From Candidatus Sumerlaeota bacterium (lineage in GTDB: Bacteria; Sumerlaeota; Sumerlaeia; JADFCT01), in NCBI GenBank assembly GCA_026398575.1, contig JAPLSP010000641.1, positions 1 through 22,086 of the forward strand: DNA of 22,086 nucleotides, given 5' to 3'. The first letter of the stretch is position 1, and every line of letters begins with the position of its first letter. This document shows, in pieces, positions 7,228 to 15,728 of the stretch. A program made the position numbers and the translations under genes. Below the pieces are notes generated by a model, which saw only the letters and a list, made by a program, of their open reading frames with translations, was not told the origin of the DNA and searched no databases.

Positions 7228-8757
7228 ACGCCATGCAATAATGGCGTCATGCAAACGCTCACGGAATTCGACAAGAAAGCCGGAATCCGCCTCAGCATAT
7301 CCCACGACACGGCATACGTTCTCCACGGTATGGCCTAATCCTTCCAGAAGCGAACCGAGACGGTATTTCGCCACATCGGATTTCTTGCCAACGGCGCTTT
7401 CATAGCTTCGGCCTACAAGATTTAGTTGTCGTTCCAGTATGGCGCAATCTATATGTAGCCTGTCCGCATATTCACGCGAGTGTTGATGCAGGCGCTCCCA
7501 TATCCATTCCTCGGGCGCGCCATCTCCTGGCAGAAAAAGCAGGTCTATGGGCTGCCCCGCGCGTTTGGCAATACCCATCAGTTTGCTTTCCATCGTCCTG
7601 CCGTCGCCATCTATCACAAATAGAAAATCAGACATCTGCTGCAGCCGGGCAAGAAGCCTGACATGATGCGGAAATTCATCCTTGCCGGTATCATGCCCGA
7701 TATCCACATCGGAGCTACTGAGATTCAGCCGGGGCGAAAGCCAGTCCATGACACCCAAAATTAAATACTTCGCGACACTATCTTCGCACAGGATGCTTAA
7801 GCGATCTAAGGGGCGCCCGTATAGCGCCCGTTGCAGCACATCCCGGTAAGGCGTGCGTTCCTTGACATTATCATCTTCCCGCTCAAGAAAAATGCGCCCT
7901 TCGGGAGGCACCGATTCGATGATAACCGGACTGTGAGTCGTGACGATGATTTGCAGCGAATTGCGCAGCGCGATTCGTTGTAGCTCAAGCATGAGGTGTT
8001 GCTGCGTGAAAGGATGCAATCCTACGTCCACTTCATCAATCAAAATCAACGCGTCATGGAGCTCCGATATCTCCCGCGACAGGCGCAGCACAACGCGCTC
8101 GCCCGCGGCCATGTGGAATTCCGAATAGAAAGCTCCCGTCTCCAGCTTGGCAAATAGCAGATCGCGCCGATGGGCAGAGAGCTGATACAAGAATTGGTAT
8201 CGGTTTGGCAATATGCGCTGAGCGAACGAGATCAAGGCCGGGCCAATTTTCTGCGATTGAAAGGATTGCCTGGCGATTTGCAGCGCGCCCCGGACTTCGG
8301 AAGGATTGGTTAGATCCGCCAGTGTGCGCAAATAACATATCCTTTGCGGATTCGCTTTGGCTGGATTGAGCGCCCATTTGCCGCCGGAATTTCGCTTCCA
8401 TGCATATTGTCCGGGATAGTTATCCTCCCTCACTACATATTCAAGAGAAGCATTCCCGGCGGCATCCCGGAAAGCGCTGCCTTGCTTGGAATCATGGAAT
8501 ACGGGAAAGAAAGCGTCGGGCGCGCATCGCCTCTTCACATTCGGCTGCCGGGAATATGCGCACGCCGCTGCATAGAGAACCGTGCTTTTCCCGCAGCCAT
8601 TCGGCCCGGCCAGCACACTGACTGGAAAAGAAAGATTGAGACTCAGATCCTGGATCCCGCGCAAACCTTTGATGCGGATGTTTTGCAGATAATAGGGCAT
8701 CTGGCGCTGTTTGGCGCGCAAACTATTCCATATTTGATCGAAAAGGATTTTTAGCAT
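7213..8757 (-). CDS. OLD-family ATP-dependent nuclease (ABC-type ATPase plus TOPRIM)
   Basis: This 514-residue protein has an N-terminal SMC/ABC-like ATPase: Walker A GPNGCGKST (51-59), a signature-like MAAGE (217-221), Walker B LILIDEVDVGLHP (237-249) and the switch TTHSP (273-277). A C-terminal TOPRIM-like domain follows, with Glu325 in LCEDSVAK and the D-x-D pair Asp383/Asp385 in VIDGDGR, then GAPEEWIWERL. This order is that of OLD (overcoming lysogenization defect) nucleases, several of which act in phage defence. The start at 8757 is chosen because AAGGAG lies 6 nt upstream; the open frame extends to 8967 but would overlap the mannosidase gene. No UvrD-like helicase (Gabija), reverse transcriptase (retron) or second PARIS gene is adjacent, so it fits the stand-alone class. 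It follows the mannosidase gene by 40 bp and may share its transcript. Confidence 0.85.
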   Translation of the reverse strand: MLKILFDQIWNSLRAKQRQMPYYLQNIRIKGLRGIQDLSLNLSFPVSVLAGPNGCGKSTVLYAAACAYSRQPNVKRRCAPDAFFPVFHDSKQGSAFRDAAGNASLEYVVREDNYPGQYAWKRNSGGKWALNPAKANPQRICYLRTLADLTNPSEVRGALQIARQSFQSQKIGPALISFAQRILPNRYQFLYQLSAHRRDLLFAKLETGAFYSEFHMAAGERVVLRLSREISELHDALILIDEVDVGLHPFTQQHLMLELQRIALRNSLQIIVTTHSPVIIESVPPEGRIFLEREDDNVKERTPYRDVLQRALYGRPLDRLSILCEDSVAKYLILGVMDWLSPRLNLSSSDVDIGHDTGKDEFPHHVRLLARLQQMSDFLFVIDGDGRTMESKLMGIAKRAGQPIDLLFLPGDGAPEEWIWERLHQHSREYADRLHIDCAILERQLNLVGRSYESAVGKKSDVAKYRLGSLLEGLGHTVENVCRVVGYAEADSGFLVEFRERLHDAIIAWRGRQD

Positions 8758-8797
8758 AGTCGCTCCTTGATTCTTAATTCGCGCACACTCGCAGGCA

Positions 8798-11503
8798 TCA
8801 ATCCTTATAGGTATCCGCCAGCGAGCGCGCGATGAAGCGCTCGGGCATGGGGGCGGGATAGAAGATCGTGCGCGTTTCGCCTGGATCGAGATCGAAGAAA
8901 TTATCCGAGAAGCGGCCTTCCTGTTTTTCTCCCTGCGCTTCGAGCCAGACCCACTTGGCGAACACATCCGTGGAAATTCTCACGTTGATTCCGCCGGTCG
9001 TCTCCTGCGTGTCAACCTTCAGCTGGGGATAGGGCAGCGGCGAATTCTTGAAGGGGAGGAAATGATGCGTGTTGCGCGAGACGAACTTGCCGGACTGGGC
9101 CGTGATGCTCAGATAGCAGTTATTGGGAGTTTGCGCGCCTTTGAACAGCTTCTCCGGCGGCAGCGTGAGGGCCAGGATGCCGACGGTTGGGCTGGTGGCG
9201 ATGCTGGCCGAGCCGGAGGTGATTTCTTCGCCCGTGAATGACAGCAATCGCCATCCAATCCTGGCCGTTTCCGGTAGCGGAATATCGGCGATCAGCCAGA
9301 TTTCGACCGGCTGGATTTCCGGCGCATCGCCCGGTTTTGGTTTTTTCCTGGGGCGGATCACGGTCGAGGTTGCCGTGTCTTCCGTCTTGGCCTCCTGCGG
9401 AATGGCGCAGACGTGGAAGGGCTCATAAAACCGGCGTGCGGCGTATTGCAGCGCCTTCCAGCGCCCATAATAGTCTATCGAACTCCAGCTGGTTACCGGC
9501 CAGCAGTCATTCAACTGCCAATAAAGCGTCCCCATGCACGTCGGCGCGGTACGCCGCCAGTGCTCGACCGCCATCTGCATGGCGTAGGCCTGCTGCATCT
9601 GCGAAAGGATGACGAAATTGCTGAAACCATTGGGTATGAAAAAGCGCTCGCACATCTGGAAATAGATGCGGATATTTCCAAAGTTGTTCTTCTGGTGATG
9701 CTCGATCGCCGGCGCCGTCATGTTGAGAATATCGCCGTTCGAATACGCGCGGATCGTCTTCATCGGCGGAAAAGACTGAAAGCCGAACTCGGAGACAAAC
9801 CGCGCGGCATACGTGCGGTATTGCTCCAGAGGGCGCATCCCATGCCACACGGTCCAGATGTGACAGTCGGCGTCGTTGGTCTCGTTCGCATCGGCCGCCT
9901 GGATCGAATGCGGCGACGATGGCCAGTAGGGGCGCGACGGATCCAACTGTTTGCAAACTTCCGGCAGCGTCTCATCGAATAGCTTGCGGTAGCTGGTTAG
10001 CAGCGACAATTCTTCCCTGAAATAAGATTGATACATCATCTCAATTTCGTTGTTGCCGCACCAAAGCGCGATCGAGGGATGGCTCATCAGGCGCTTGAGG
10101 TTGTCCTCGGCTTCGGCGCGCACGTTGTCCGCGAAGGTTTGCGAGCCGGGATAGAGCGCGCAGGAGAACATGAAATCCTGCCAGACCATCAGCCCCAATT
10201 CATCGCACAGATCGTAGAACGCGTCGTTCTCATAAATGCCGCCGCCCCAGACCCGGATCATATTCATGTTGCATGCGACCGCGTCCGTCAGCAGGCGGCG
10301 ATAGCACTCCTTGTCCACCCGCGTGACAAAGGAATCGCACGGAATCCAGTTGGCGCCTTTGCAAAAAACCGGACGGCCATTGACCGTGAACATGAAGGAA
10401 ACGCCGTCCAGGTCCGGCTGCGTTTGCAGTTGGATGTTGCGGAATCCGATGCGCTTCGAGACGATGAGCGGGCTGGCGTCTATGGGCGCCACAGTCACGG
10501 ACAAATCGTAGAGATTCTGCTCGCCCTGCCCGGAAGGCCACCAGAGTTTGGGATTCTGAACGTGGCAGACGGCGGTATGGCGCGAAACGCCGGCAGGGAT
10601 GGCGATGGCTTTCTGCACGCCGGCGCCCGCCACGGCGCATTGCAGCGAGCCGCTCGTCGCCGCCGGGGAGCGCAACTCGACCGTGACGTCCAGATCAATG
10701 CCTTCCTTGGTATGGCGCTGGACGGTCCAGACGTTTTCGATCCATGGCGAACTGGCGGCCACCAGGCGGATCGGTTTCCAGATGCCGCACGTCACGAGGC
10801 GCGGCCCCCAATCCCAGCCGAAATGATACGGCGCCTTGCGGATATAGGAACTGCCGCCGATGGCGTCGTTGAACGCCGGCAGCAAATTGCCTCCCGCTCG
10901 TTCCTGAAGCGCGCGGATGAATTTCAGGGGCGAATTAAAGCGAATTTCCAGCGTGTTCGATCCCTTGCGCAACGCTTTGGTCACATTATAAACCCAGCGG
11001 CGAAACATATTGTTCGTCGCGCCTACCGGCTGGCCGTTGAGCGTAATCTGCGTAAGGGTGTCAAGCCCCTCGCAGACCAGGTCAATTTCCTTGCACGCCA
11101 GTAGACCGTCCGAAACATCGAATGTCTTCCGGTATATCCAATCCTGATCTTCGATCCACTGGACTTTGAGTTCATTCACCCCGATGAAGGGATCCGGAAT
11201 TTGCCCCAGCGCCAAAAGGTCCGTATGAACGCATCCCGGAACCGTCCCCGTCAGCCATTGATCCTCCGCTATAGCCCGCACACCGGCGCCGGCGCCAGCG
11301 GCTGCATTCCCGCCTGCCGCAGCGCTTGCGCCCGCCCCTGCGCCCGCCGGCGCCTTTTGAAACTCCCATACGCCGCCCAAATCCAGTTGCGCCACACCGC
11401 TTGTCTCCGGCGCAGCAGGCGCCTGACGAGCGGCAATCGCCATGAACAGCAGAAACGCCGTCGTCGCCGCCCGATATGAAAATAAATGATCGAATCTTCG
11501 CAT
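8798..11503 (-). CDS. Secreted GH2 beta-mannosidase
   Basis: This glycoside hydrolase family 2 enzyme removes terminal beta-mannose from manno-oligosaccharides. It has a signal peptide (hydrophobic core about residues 15-28, likely cleavage near APA-APE), a jelly-roll and immunoglobulin-like N-terminal part, and a TIM barrel. The barrel carries the diagnostic IRVWGGGIYENDAFYDLCDE, the acid/base Glu486 in WCGNNEIEMM, the nucleophile Glu572 in SEFGFQSFP, and YWQLNDCWP. The start at 11503 gives a normal signal peptide and has AGGTGG upstream. An in-frame ATG at 11578 with AAGGAAG upstream would add 25 residues and fits the mapped promoter equally well. An Ala/Gly-only stretch (about residues 51-75) interrupts the first domain just after the conserved GVWEFQK, an unusual low-complexity insert. 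Confidence 0.92.
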   Translation of the reverse strand: MRRFDHLFSYRAATTAFLLFMAIAARQAPAAPETSGVAQLDLGGVWEFQKAPAGAGAGASAAAGGNAAAGAGAGVRAIAEDQWLTGTVPGCVHTDLLALGQIPDPFIGVNELKVQWIEDQDWIYRKTFDVSDGLLACKEIDLVCEGLDTLTQITLNGQPVGATNNMFRRWVYNVTKALRKGSNTLEIRFNSPLKFIRALQERAGGNLLPAFNDAIGGSSYIRKAPYHFGWDWGPRLVTCGIWKPIRLVAASSPWIENVWTVQRHTKEGIDLDVTVELRSPAATSGSLQCAVAGAGVQKAIAIPAGVSRHTAVCHVQNPKLWWPSGQGEQNLYDLSVTVAPIDASPLIVSKRIGFRNIQLQTQPDLDGVSFMFTVNGRPVFCKGANWIPCDSFVTRVDKECYRRLLTDAVACNMNMIRVWGGGIYENDAFYDLCDELGLMVWQDFMFSCALYPGSQTFADNVRAEAEDNLKRLMSHPSIALWCGNNEIEMMYQSYFREELSLLTSYRKLFDETLPEVCKQLDPSRPYWPSSPHSIQAADANETNDADCHIWTVWHGMRPLEQYRTYAARFVSEFGFQSFPPMKTIRAYSNGDILNMTAPAIEHHQKNNFGNIRIYFQMCERFFIPNGFSNFVILSQMQQAYAMQMAVEHWRRTAPTCMGTLYWQLNDCWPVTSWSSIDYYGRWKALQYAARRFYEPFHVCAIPQEAKTEDTATSTVIRPRKKPKPGDAPEIQPVEIWLIADIPLPETARIGWRLLSFTGEEITSGSASIATSPTVGILALTLPPEKLFKGAQTPNNCYLSITAQSGKFVSRNTHHFLPFKNSPLPYPQLKVDTQETTGGINVRISTDVFAKWVWLEAQGEKQEGRFSDNFFDLDPGETRTIFYPAPMPERFIARSLADTYKD

Positions 11504-11620
11504 GAAACCGCCACCTGTCTGTTTCGCCGCACTCGAACCGCGCGGCTCAAAAAATATATGTATATCGCGATGAATCATAATGCAATCGCTTCCTTGCGGG
11601 CAAGAGTTGATTTTAGGCGC

Positions 11621-11648
11621 ATGATAGGCTAATGGTATTAAATGTCAG
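11621..11648 (-). promoter_or_regulatory. Sigma-70-like promoter for the mannosidase gene
   Basis: On the minus strand CTGACA (11648-11643) is followed after 16 bp by TATCAT (11626-11621). Both hexamers match the sigma-70 consensus at five of six positions. The predicted transcript would start near 11614, 36 nt before the upstream ATG at 11578 and about 110 nt before the preferred ATG at 11503. Confidence 0.5.
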
Positions 11649-11798
11649 CTGCTCTGAAAGGTTTCGGCGGATTTGCTTTGCCTTCCGGCGAATTCTGAGA
11701 GAAAAAGACGCGGCATTGCATTGGCATATCGAAGCGCAAAGCAAGGAGTCGAAACGTAAATTATTACGCACTGTATTTTACCACAGGAGAAACGGACC

Positions 11799-12857
11799 GT
11801 GATTAAAGCGCGTGTGATTGGGGCCGGGGGATTTGGCGGGGCCAATATTATTGAATTGCTGGCGGGGCATCCGAAGGTCGAGATTGTTTCGCTGGTGGAC
11901 GTCGAGGGCGTGGGGCAGCCTATCAGCGCCAAGCATACTCACTTGAAGGGGTTTTGCGATCAGAAGGTCGAGGCGCCGGACGCTGCGAAATGGGACAAGA
12001 CGATTGACGTGGCTTTTTGCGCCACGCCGGATGGCGTCGGGATGAAACTGGCGCCGCTGGCCGCCGCCGCCGGGGTCAAGTTTATTGACTATAGCGGCGA
12101 CTTCCGCTTCAACTCGAAGGAAGCCTACGAAAACTACGCCAAGCGCATCGGGCGCGATCCGAACCATGCCTCGCCCGAACTGCTGCCCAAGTCGGCGTAT
12201 GGGTTGGCGGAATTGCATCGCGCGGAAATCGCCGCCGCTTCGATCGTCGGCAATCCGGGATGCTTCGCATGCTCGGCGATCCTCGGGCTGGCGCCGGCGG
12301 TCAAGGCGGGGTTGGTGGATATCGAGACGCTGATCGTGGACGCGAAGACGGGCGTTTCGGGCGCGGGGATCAAGCCGGCGGCGACGTTCCATTATCCGCT
12401 GCGCTATGAAAACATGAACGCCTATAAGATCGCCGCGCACCAGCATAATATCGAAGTCGAGCGCGAAATCACGCTGATTGCCGGGCGCGAGACGCGCGTG
12501 ACGCTGACGACGCAGGTGGTGCCCCTCTGCCGCGGGATCATGTCGGTGATATACGGGCGTGTGAAAAACAGCGCGATAACGGCCAAGGATATATACGAAT
12601 GCTATCGCGCGTTTTATGCCGGATCGAAGTTCGTGCGCGTCGAGCCGATGGGCGTAGCCGTCGGCAACAACGACGTGCGCGGCTCGAACTTCTGCGTGTT
12701 GTCGGCCAATATGGACGCGCGCACGGGGCAGATGATCGTGGTCTCGCACATTGACAACCTCATGAAGGGTCAGGCAGGCTCGGCGCTGCAGAACATGAAT
12801 ATCATGTTCGGGCTGGATGAGACGCTGGGGCTGATGCGCCCGCCGTATTATCCGTAA
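11799..12857 (+). CDS. argC: N-acetyl-gamma-glutamyl-phosphate reductase
   Basis: This 352-residue ArgC reduces N-acetylglutamyl phosphate to the semialdehyde with NADPH, the third step of arginine synthesis. Visible are the nucleotide loop GAGGFGG (8-14), the catalytic Cys155 in VGNPGCFA, KTGVSGAG (183-190), the His214/His216 motif in AAHQHNIEVE, and the C-terminal HIDNLMKGQAGSALQNMNIMFGL block that is highly conserved in the family. The start is GTG at 11799 with AGGAG about 10 nt upstream. It stands alone: no other arg genes are nearby, and the downstream gap is repetitive. The stop codon abuts the 15-nt repeat array directly. The lysine-pathway homologue LysY is a less likely alternative. 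Confidence 0.93.
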   Translation: MIKARVIGAGGFGGANIIELLAGHPKVEIVSLVDVEGVGQPISAKHTHLKGFCDQKVEAPDAAKWDKTIDVAFCATPDGVGMKLAPLAAAAGVKFIDYSGDFRFNSKEAYENYAKRIGRDPNHASPELLPKSAYGLAELHRAEIAAASIVGNPGCFACSAILGLAPAVKAGLVDIETLIVDAKTGVSGAGIKPAATFHYPLRYENMNAYKIAAHQHNIEVEREITLIAGRETRVTLTTQVVPLCRGIMSVIYGRVKNSAITAKDIYECYRAFYAGSKFVRVEPMGVAVGNNDVRGSNFCVLSANMDARTGQMIVVSHIDNLMKGQAGSALQNMNIMFGLDETLGLMRPPYYP

Positions 12858-12977
12858 GAGGGGAGACGCGGAGAGGGGAGACGCGGAGAGGGGAGACGCG
12901 GAGACGCGGAGAGGGGGAGACGCGGAGACCCGGAGAAGGGAGACGCGGAGACCCGGAGAAGGGAGACGCGGAGAGGG
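12858..12977. repeat. Tandem array of 15-nt and 8-nt units
   Basis: The array starts at the base after the argC stop codon. It alternates the 15-nt unit GAGGGGAGACGCGGA (with GAAGGG variants) and the 8-nt units GACGCGGA or GACCCGGA, about ten units in all. The same words appear at 1-46 and inverted at 109-150. There are no unique spacers of constant length, so it is not a CRISPR array. Confidence 0.85.
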
Positions 12978-12985
12978 TTGGCGTT

Positions 12986-13092
12986 TGGTCCGTGTCAGTC
13001 GGTGTCGGTCCGTGTGAGTCCGTGAGAAGCGCAGATAAGCAAGAGGAACCTGGAACTTGAAACGCGGAACTCGGAACCCGGAACTCGGGTTT
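12986..13092. repeat. Two further low-complexity blocks (GTCCGTGT and GGAACTC words)
   Basis: Positions about 12986-13025 repeat GTCCGTG/GTCGGTG words. Positions about 13041-13090 repeat GGAAC words (GGAACCTGGAACTTG, then GGAACTCGGAACCCGG) ending in GGGTTTCGGGTT. Together with the preceding array, they make almost the whole 306-bp gap between argC and the toxin-antitoxin pair repetitive. No gene is seen in it. Confidence 0.6.
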
Positions 13093-13163
13093 CGGGTTAT
13101 GCTTGGATTGACAAGAGGGCGAGAGAGCGCGATGATCGAAAAGCGCGTTGGGAAAGGGGGCAC

Positions 13164-13436
13164 ATGACAATGCAAGTTTTGCATGCAGTATATGATGGCA
13201 AGGTGTTTCAGCCGGAGGAGACCGTGTCGCTGCCTCCGAAGACGCGAGTCCGCATTCTTTTTGAAAAGGAATCGGAACCCGTTGAAACTGAGCAAGAGCT
13301 TGATGCTTCTTCAGGCAAAGGGGATCCGTATTGCTTTTTGAGAGTGGCGGAATCCCTTAAGCTGGATGGCCCTTCGGATTGGTCGGAAAAAATGCACGAA
13401 TACCTCTATGGAGAAAACAGCCGTGGAGACGATTAA
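13164..13436 (+). CDS. DUF104 (AF2212-like) antitoxin
   Basis: This small protein of 90 residues starts with the DUF104/AF2212 fold signature: a short beta strand, AVYDGKVFQPEETVSLPPKTRVRILF (residues about 8-33 in pieces), then an acidic tail (DWSEKMHEY) that would wrap the toxin. Such proteins are antitoxins to PIN-domain RNases. AAAGGGGG lies just upstream; the second ATG at 13170 has better spacing and may be the real start. The reading frame overlaps the PIN gene by 29 bp, the usual arrangement for co-translated toxin-antitoxin pairs. Confidence 0.82.
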   Translation: MTMQVLHAVYDGKVFQPEETVSLPPKTRVRILFEKESEPVETEQELDASSGKGDPYCFLRVAESLKLDGPSDWSEKMHEYLYGENSRGDD

Positions 13437-13848
13437 GCCAGTCTTTCTTGACGCGTCGTATGGCATCAGTCTGGCCAGCGAGACGGATGACCACCACACG
13501 CAAGCGGTGGAATGGAGCCATCGCATTCAGAAAGGGAAGATCCCGATTGTAACTACCTGTGGTGTCGCTCTTGAAATTGGTAATGCCTTTTCGAAGATGC
13601 GCTTTCGGCGGCACGCAATTACGTTGCTTAATGCGCTAATAAATTCTCCGGCGATTGATATAGTTCCTATAACGACGGAACTTTTTCACAAAGGATTTTC
13701 TTTATTTCAGCAACGAATGGACAAGGAATGGGGTATGACAGATTGCGTCTCATTCATTGTCATGCGCGAATATGGTCTCACGGATGCTCTGACGGCTGAT
13801 CATCATTTTCGCCAAGCCGGTTTCCGCGCGTTGTTGCTGGAAAATTAG
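13408..13848 (+). CDS. PIN-domain toxin (VapC-like ribonuclease)
   Basis: This 146-residue PIN-domain protein, from the ATG at 13408, is predicted to cut RNA in a metal-dependent way when free of its antitoxin. The acidic active-site set is complete: Asp15 in VFLDAS, Glu56 in LEIGNAF, Asp112 in MTDC and Asp131 in TADHHF. The open frame continues upstream to 13366, but the added residues lie inside the antitoxin gene and before the PIN fold. A GTG at 13423 is a further possible start. Partner and overlap support a VapBC-type role. The gene looks intact, unlike the second toxin at 18763. Confidence 0.87.
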   Translation: MEKTAVETIKPVFLDASYGISLASETDDHHTQAVEWSHRIQKGKIPIVTTCGVALEIGNAFSKMRFRRHAITLLNALINSPAIDIVPITTELFHKGFSLFQQRMDKEWGMTDCVSFIVMREYGLTDALTADHHFRQAGFRALLLEN

Positions 13849-13915
13849 TTATTCTGTCGAATCTTTGCTTTGCAGTCTACGTTCTCTTTTTAGAATTCAA
13901 TGAAGGAATCGGAAT

Positions 13916-14761
13916 ATGAAAGCCTTGCTCTCCAAGTCTGACGGCAAGGCGATGGCTCGGGAAGAGGATGCGGCGCCTGAGCCGCGCGATATTCCGATTA
14001 TCAAGTATCCGCGAACGCCGCATCTGGAAGGTTCCGAGATTCAGGTGGGCGATCATGACATGCCGCTGATCGCGTTTGCGGAAATCGAGGGAAGGCATAT
14101 CGTTGCCAGCGAGAAACTCGATGGCGCGAATTGCGGCGTCAGTTTCACGAAACAAGGCCGGCTCATTCTGCAAAGCCGGGGACATGAACTGCGAGGCGGA
14201 CGGCGGGAAGCGCAATTCGATTTATTCAAAGTGTGGGCGGCCTCGAATCGGGAGGCGCTGTGGGAGTTCATCGGCGCAAGATTCATTCTCTATGGCGAAT
14301 GGCTCTATGCCAAGCATCGTATTTTCTACGACCGGTTGCCGCGGCATATTATCACGCTGGATTTATTTGATAAAGTTGAAGGGATTTTCCTGGACGACGC
14401 GAGCCGCAAGGAAATGACGCCATCGGGCGACACTATCGTTCATGCACCGACGCTCTGGGAAGGCCGCGCAACGCGATGCGAAGAAATCACCGGCCTCATC
14501 ACGCATTCCCGTTTCATCAGCGCGGACCCTCGCAAGGCCTTCGCGCGCGCCTGCCGGAAAGCCGGAGTAGATAGTGATAAAGCCTCCCGCGAAACGGATT
14601 TATCGGGCATCATGGAAGGTGTTTATATCAAGGTCGAGGAGAACGGCGCGGTTCAAGGCAGATATAAGTATGTGCGGCGATCGTTCATAGCGGGCGGAGG
14701 AGACGAAGATACAAAGTGGCATAACAGGCCGATCATTCCGAATTGTCTGGATCGAATTTGA
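13916..14761 (+). CDS. ATP-dependent RNA ligase family protein (PF09414-like)
   Basis: This 281-residue protein of the covalent nucleotidyltransferase superfamily carries motif I KLDG with the nucleotidyl-lysine Lys67 (SEKLDGANCG), LQSRGHEL (85-92), the LYGEW motif with Glu128 (125-129), motif IV EGVYIKV (234-240) and motif V RYKYVR with Lys251. The N-terminal IKYPRTPHLEGS block (29-40) is a family mark. It should seal 5'-phosphate and 3'-hydroxyl RNA (or mixed) ends through a protein-AMP intermediate. It has no OB-fold DNA-ligase tail and no fused kinase or phosphatase. GAAGGAA upstream supports the start. It lies 67 bp after the PIN toxin and 7 bp before the GT2 gene. A role in RNA repair, perhaps of toxin-cut RNA, is conjecture. 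Confidence 0.85.
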   Translation: MKALLSKSDGKAMAREEDAAPEPRDIPIIKYPRTPHLEGSEIQVGDHDMPLIAFAEIEGRHIVASEKLDGANCGVSFTKQGRLILQSRGHELRGGRREAQFDLFKVWAASNREALWEFIGARFILYGEWLYAKHRIFYDRLPRHIITLDLFDKVEGIFLDDASRKEMTPSGDTIVHAPTLWEGRATRCEEITGLITHSRFISADPRKAFARACRKAGVDSDKASRETDLSGIMEGVYIKVEENGAVQGRYKYVRRSFIAGGGDEDTKWHNRPIIPNCLDRI

Positions 14762-14768
14762 GCGCCTC

Positions 14769-15725
14769 ATGACACAGTGCAAGCCATCCATATCCGTGGT
14801 GATTCCGGTCTATAACGAGGGGAAGGCTGCAGCGGAGGTTTGCCGGCGGACGCGCGAGGTTTTGGCGGCGCTTCCTCCTGCGGCGGATGGCGGCGAGGCT
14901 TCGGAAGGCGGCGTGGCGCCGGCTTTCGAGATTATCATTGTGGATGACGGCTCGACCGACGGCGCGCTGAGCGAGTGTCCGACCGGGGCTGACTTGCTTG
15001 TGCGGCATGGGCGCAATCGCGGATATGGCGCCGCGCTCCAGACCGGCTTCCGCAAAGCGCGCGGCAAAACGATCGTCATCATTGACGCCGACGGCACCTA
15101 CGATCCGGCGGACGTCCCCAAGCTACTCGCCAAACTTTCGCCGGACGTGGAAATGGCGGTCGGCGCGCGCACGGGGGCGCAGGTCGCCATTCCGCTTTTC
15201 CGCAGGCCGGCCAAATGGCTCCTCAATCGCCTGGCGAACTACCTGGCGGAGATCAAGATTCCCGATCTCAATTCCGGGCTGCGCGCCGTCCATAAGGAGG
15301 CGCTGGAAGATTATCTGCATTTGATGCCGCAGGGATTCTCGCTGACAACGACGGTGACGCTGGCGTTTTTGTGCGATGGCCGGGAAGTGGCGTATGTCCC
15401 CATCAATTATGGCTCGCGCAAAGAAGGCAAATCCAAAATCCGGCCCCTCCGCGACACCAAGCAGATACTGCTCATCATTCTCCGCACGATCACCTTCTTC
15501 AAGCCCATGAAGATCTTCTTCCCCTTCAGCCTGATCCTTGCGATCATGGCATTGGTCGTGCTTCTCGTCAGCGGATTATTTCTGGGCAGGATTATGGATG
15601 GCACGGTGGCCGTCTTCACGATTTCCTCGGCGCAAAGTTTTTTCTTCGGGCTGCTGGCGGATTTCGTGGGCCGCACCGCCAAGGCTCGCGCCCGGCGGCG
15701 GCTACAAGAGGAACGCGGAGACTAA
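14769..15725 (+). CDS. GT2 glycosyltransferase, dolichyl/polyprenyl-phosphate-mannose-synthase-like
   Basis: This 318-residue family 2 glycosyltransferase is membrane-attached. The GT-A fold motifs are VIPVYNEG (11-18), VDDGSTD (58-64), GRNRGYGAALQTGF (81-94) and the metal-binding IDADGTYDP with D-x-D at 106-108. IPDLNSGLRA and SRKEGKSKI are typical of polyprenyl-phosphate sugar synthases. Two C-terminal membrane helices lie at about 250-272 and 278-300. It probably makes a polyprenyl-phosphate-linked hexose used by a GT-C enzyme; the YfhO-like proteins in the window are possible users, by inference. A flexible PPAADGGEASEGGVAPA insert (36-52) is unusual. No clear ribosome site is seen, and the 7-bp gap suggests coupling to the RNA ligase gene. 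Three bp separate it from the GT4 gene. Confidence 0.9.
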   Translation: MTQCKPSISVVIPVYNEGKAAAEVCRRTREVLAALPPAADGGEASEGGVAPAFEIIIVDDGSTDGALSECPTGADLLVRHGRNRGYGAALQTGFRKARGKTIVIIDADGTYDPADVPKLLAKLSPDVEMAVGARTGAQVAIPLFRRPAKWLLNRLANYLAEIKIPDLNSGLRAVHKEALEDYLHLMPQGFSLTTTVTLAFLCDGREVAYVPINYGSRKEGKSKIRPLRDTKQILLIILRTITFFKPMKIFFPFSLILAIMALVVLLVSGLFLGRIMDGTVAVFTISSAQSFFFGLLADFVGRTAKARARRRLQEERGD

Positions 15726-15728
15726 CGT

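Noticed and set aside
8758..8967. N-terminal extension of the OLD-family gene (70 extra codons)
   Set aside because: It lies partly within the mannosidase 3' end in another frame and reads as low-complexity Arg/Ser-rich sequence. A good ribosome site precedes the ATG at 8757.
7213..11503. Gabija, PARIS or retron defence system around the OLD nuclease
   Set aside because: There is no UvrD-like helicase, second ATPase/TOPRIM gene or reverse transcriptase. The adjacent genes are an SDR and a mannosidase.
12858..12977. Possible CRISPR array after argC
   Set aside because: The repeats are 8-15 nt, contiguous and without unique spacers of constant length, and no cas genes are present.
11778..13295. 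505-codon minus-strand open frame opposite argC
   Set aside because: It is the antisense shadow of argC extended through the low-complexity array. It has repetitive, Arg/His-rich content and no recognisable domain, whereas argC on the other strand is fully conserved.
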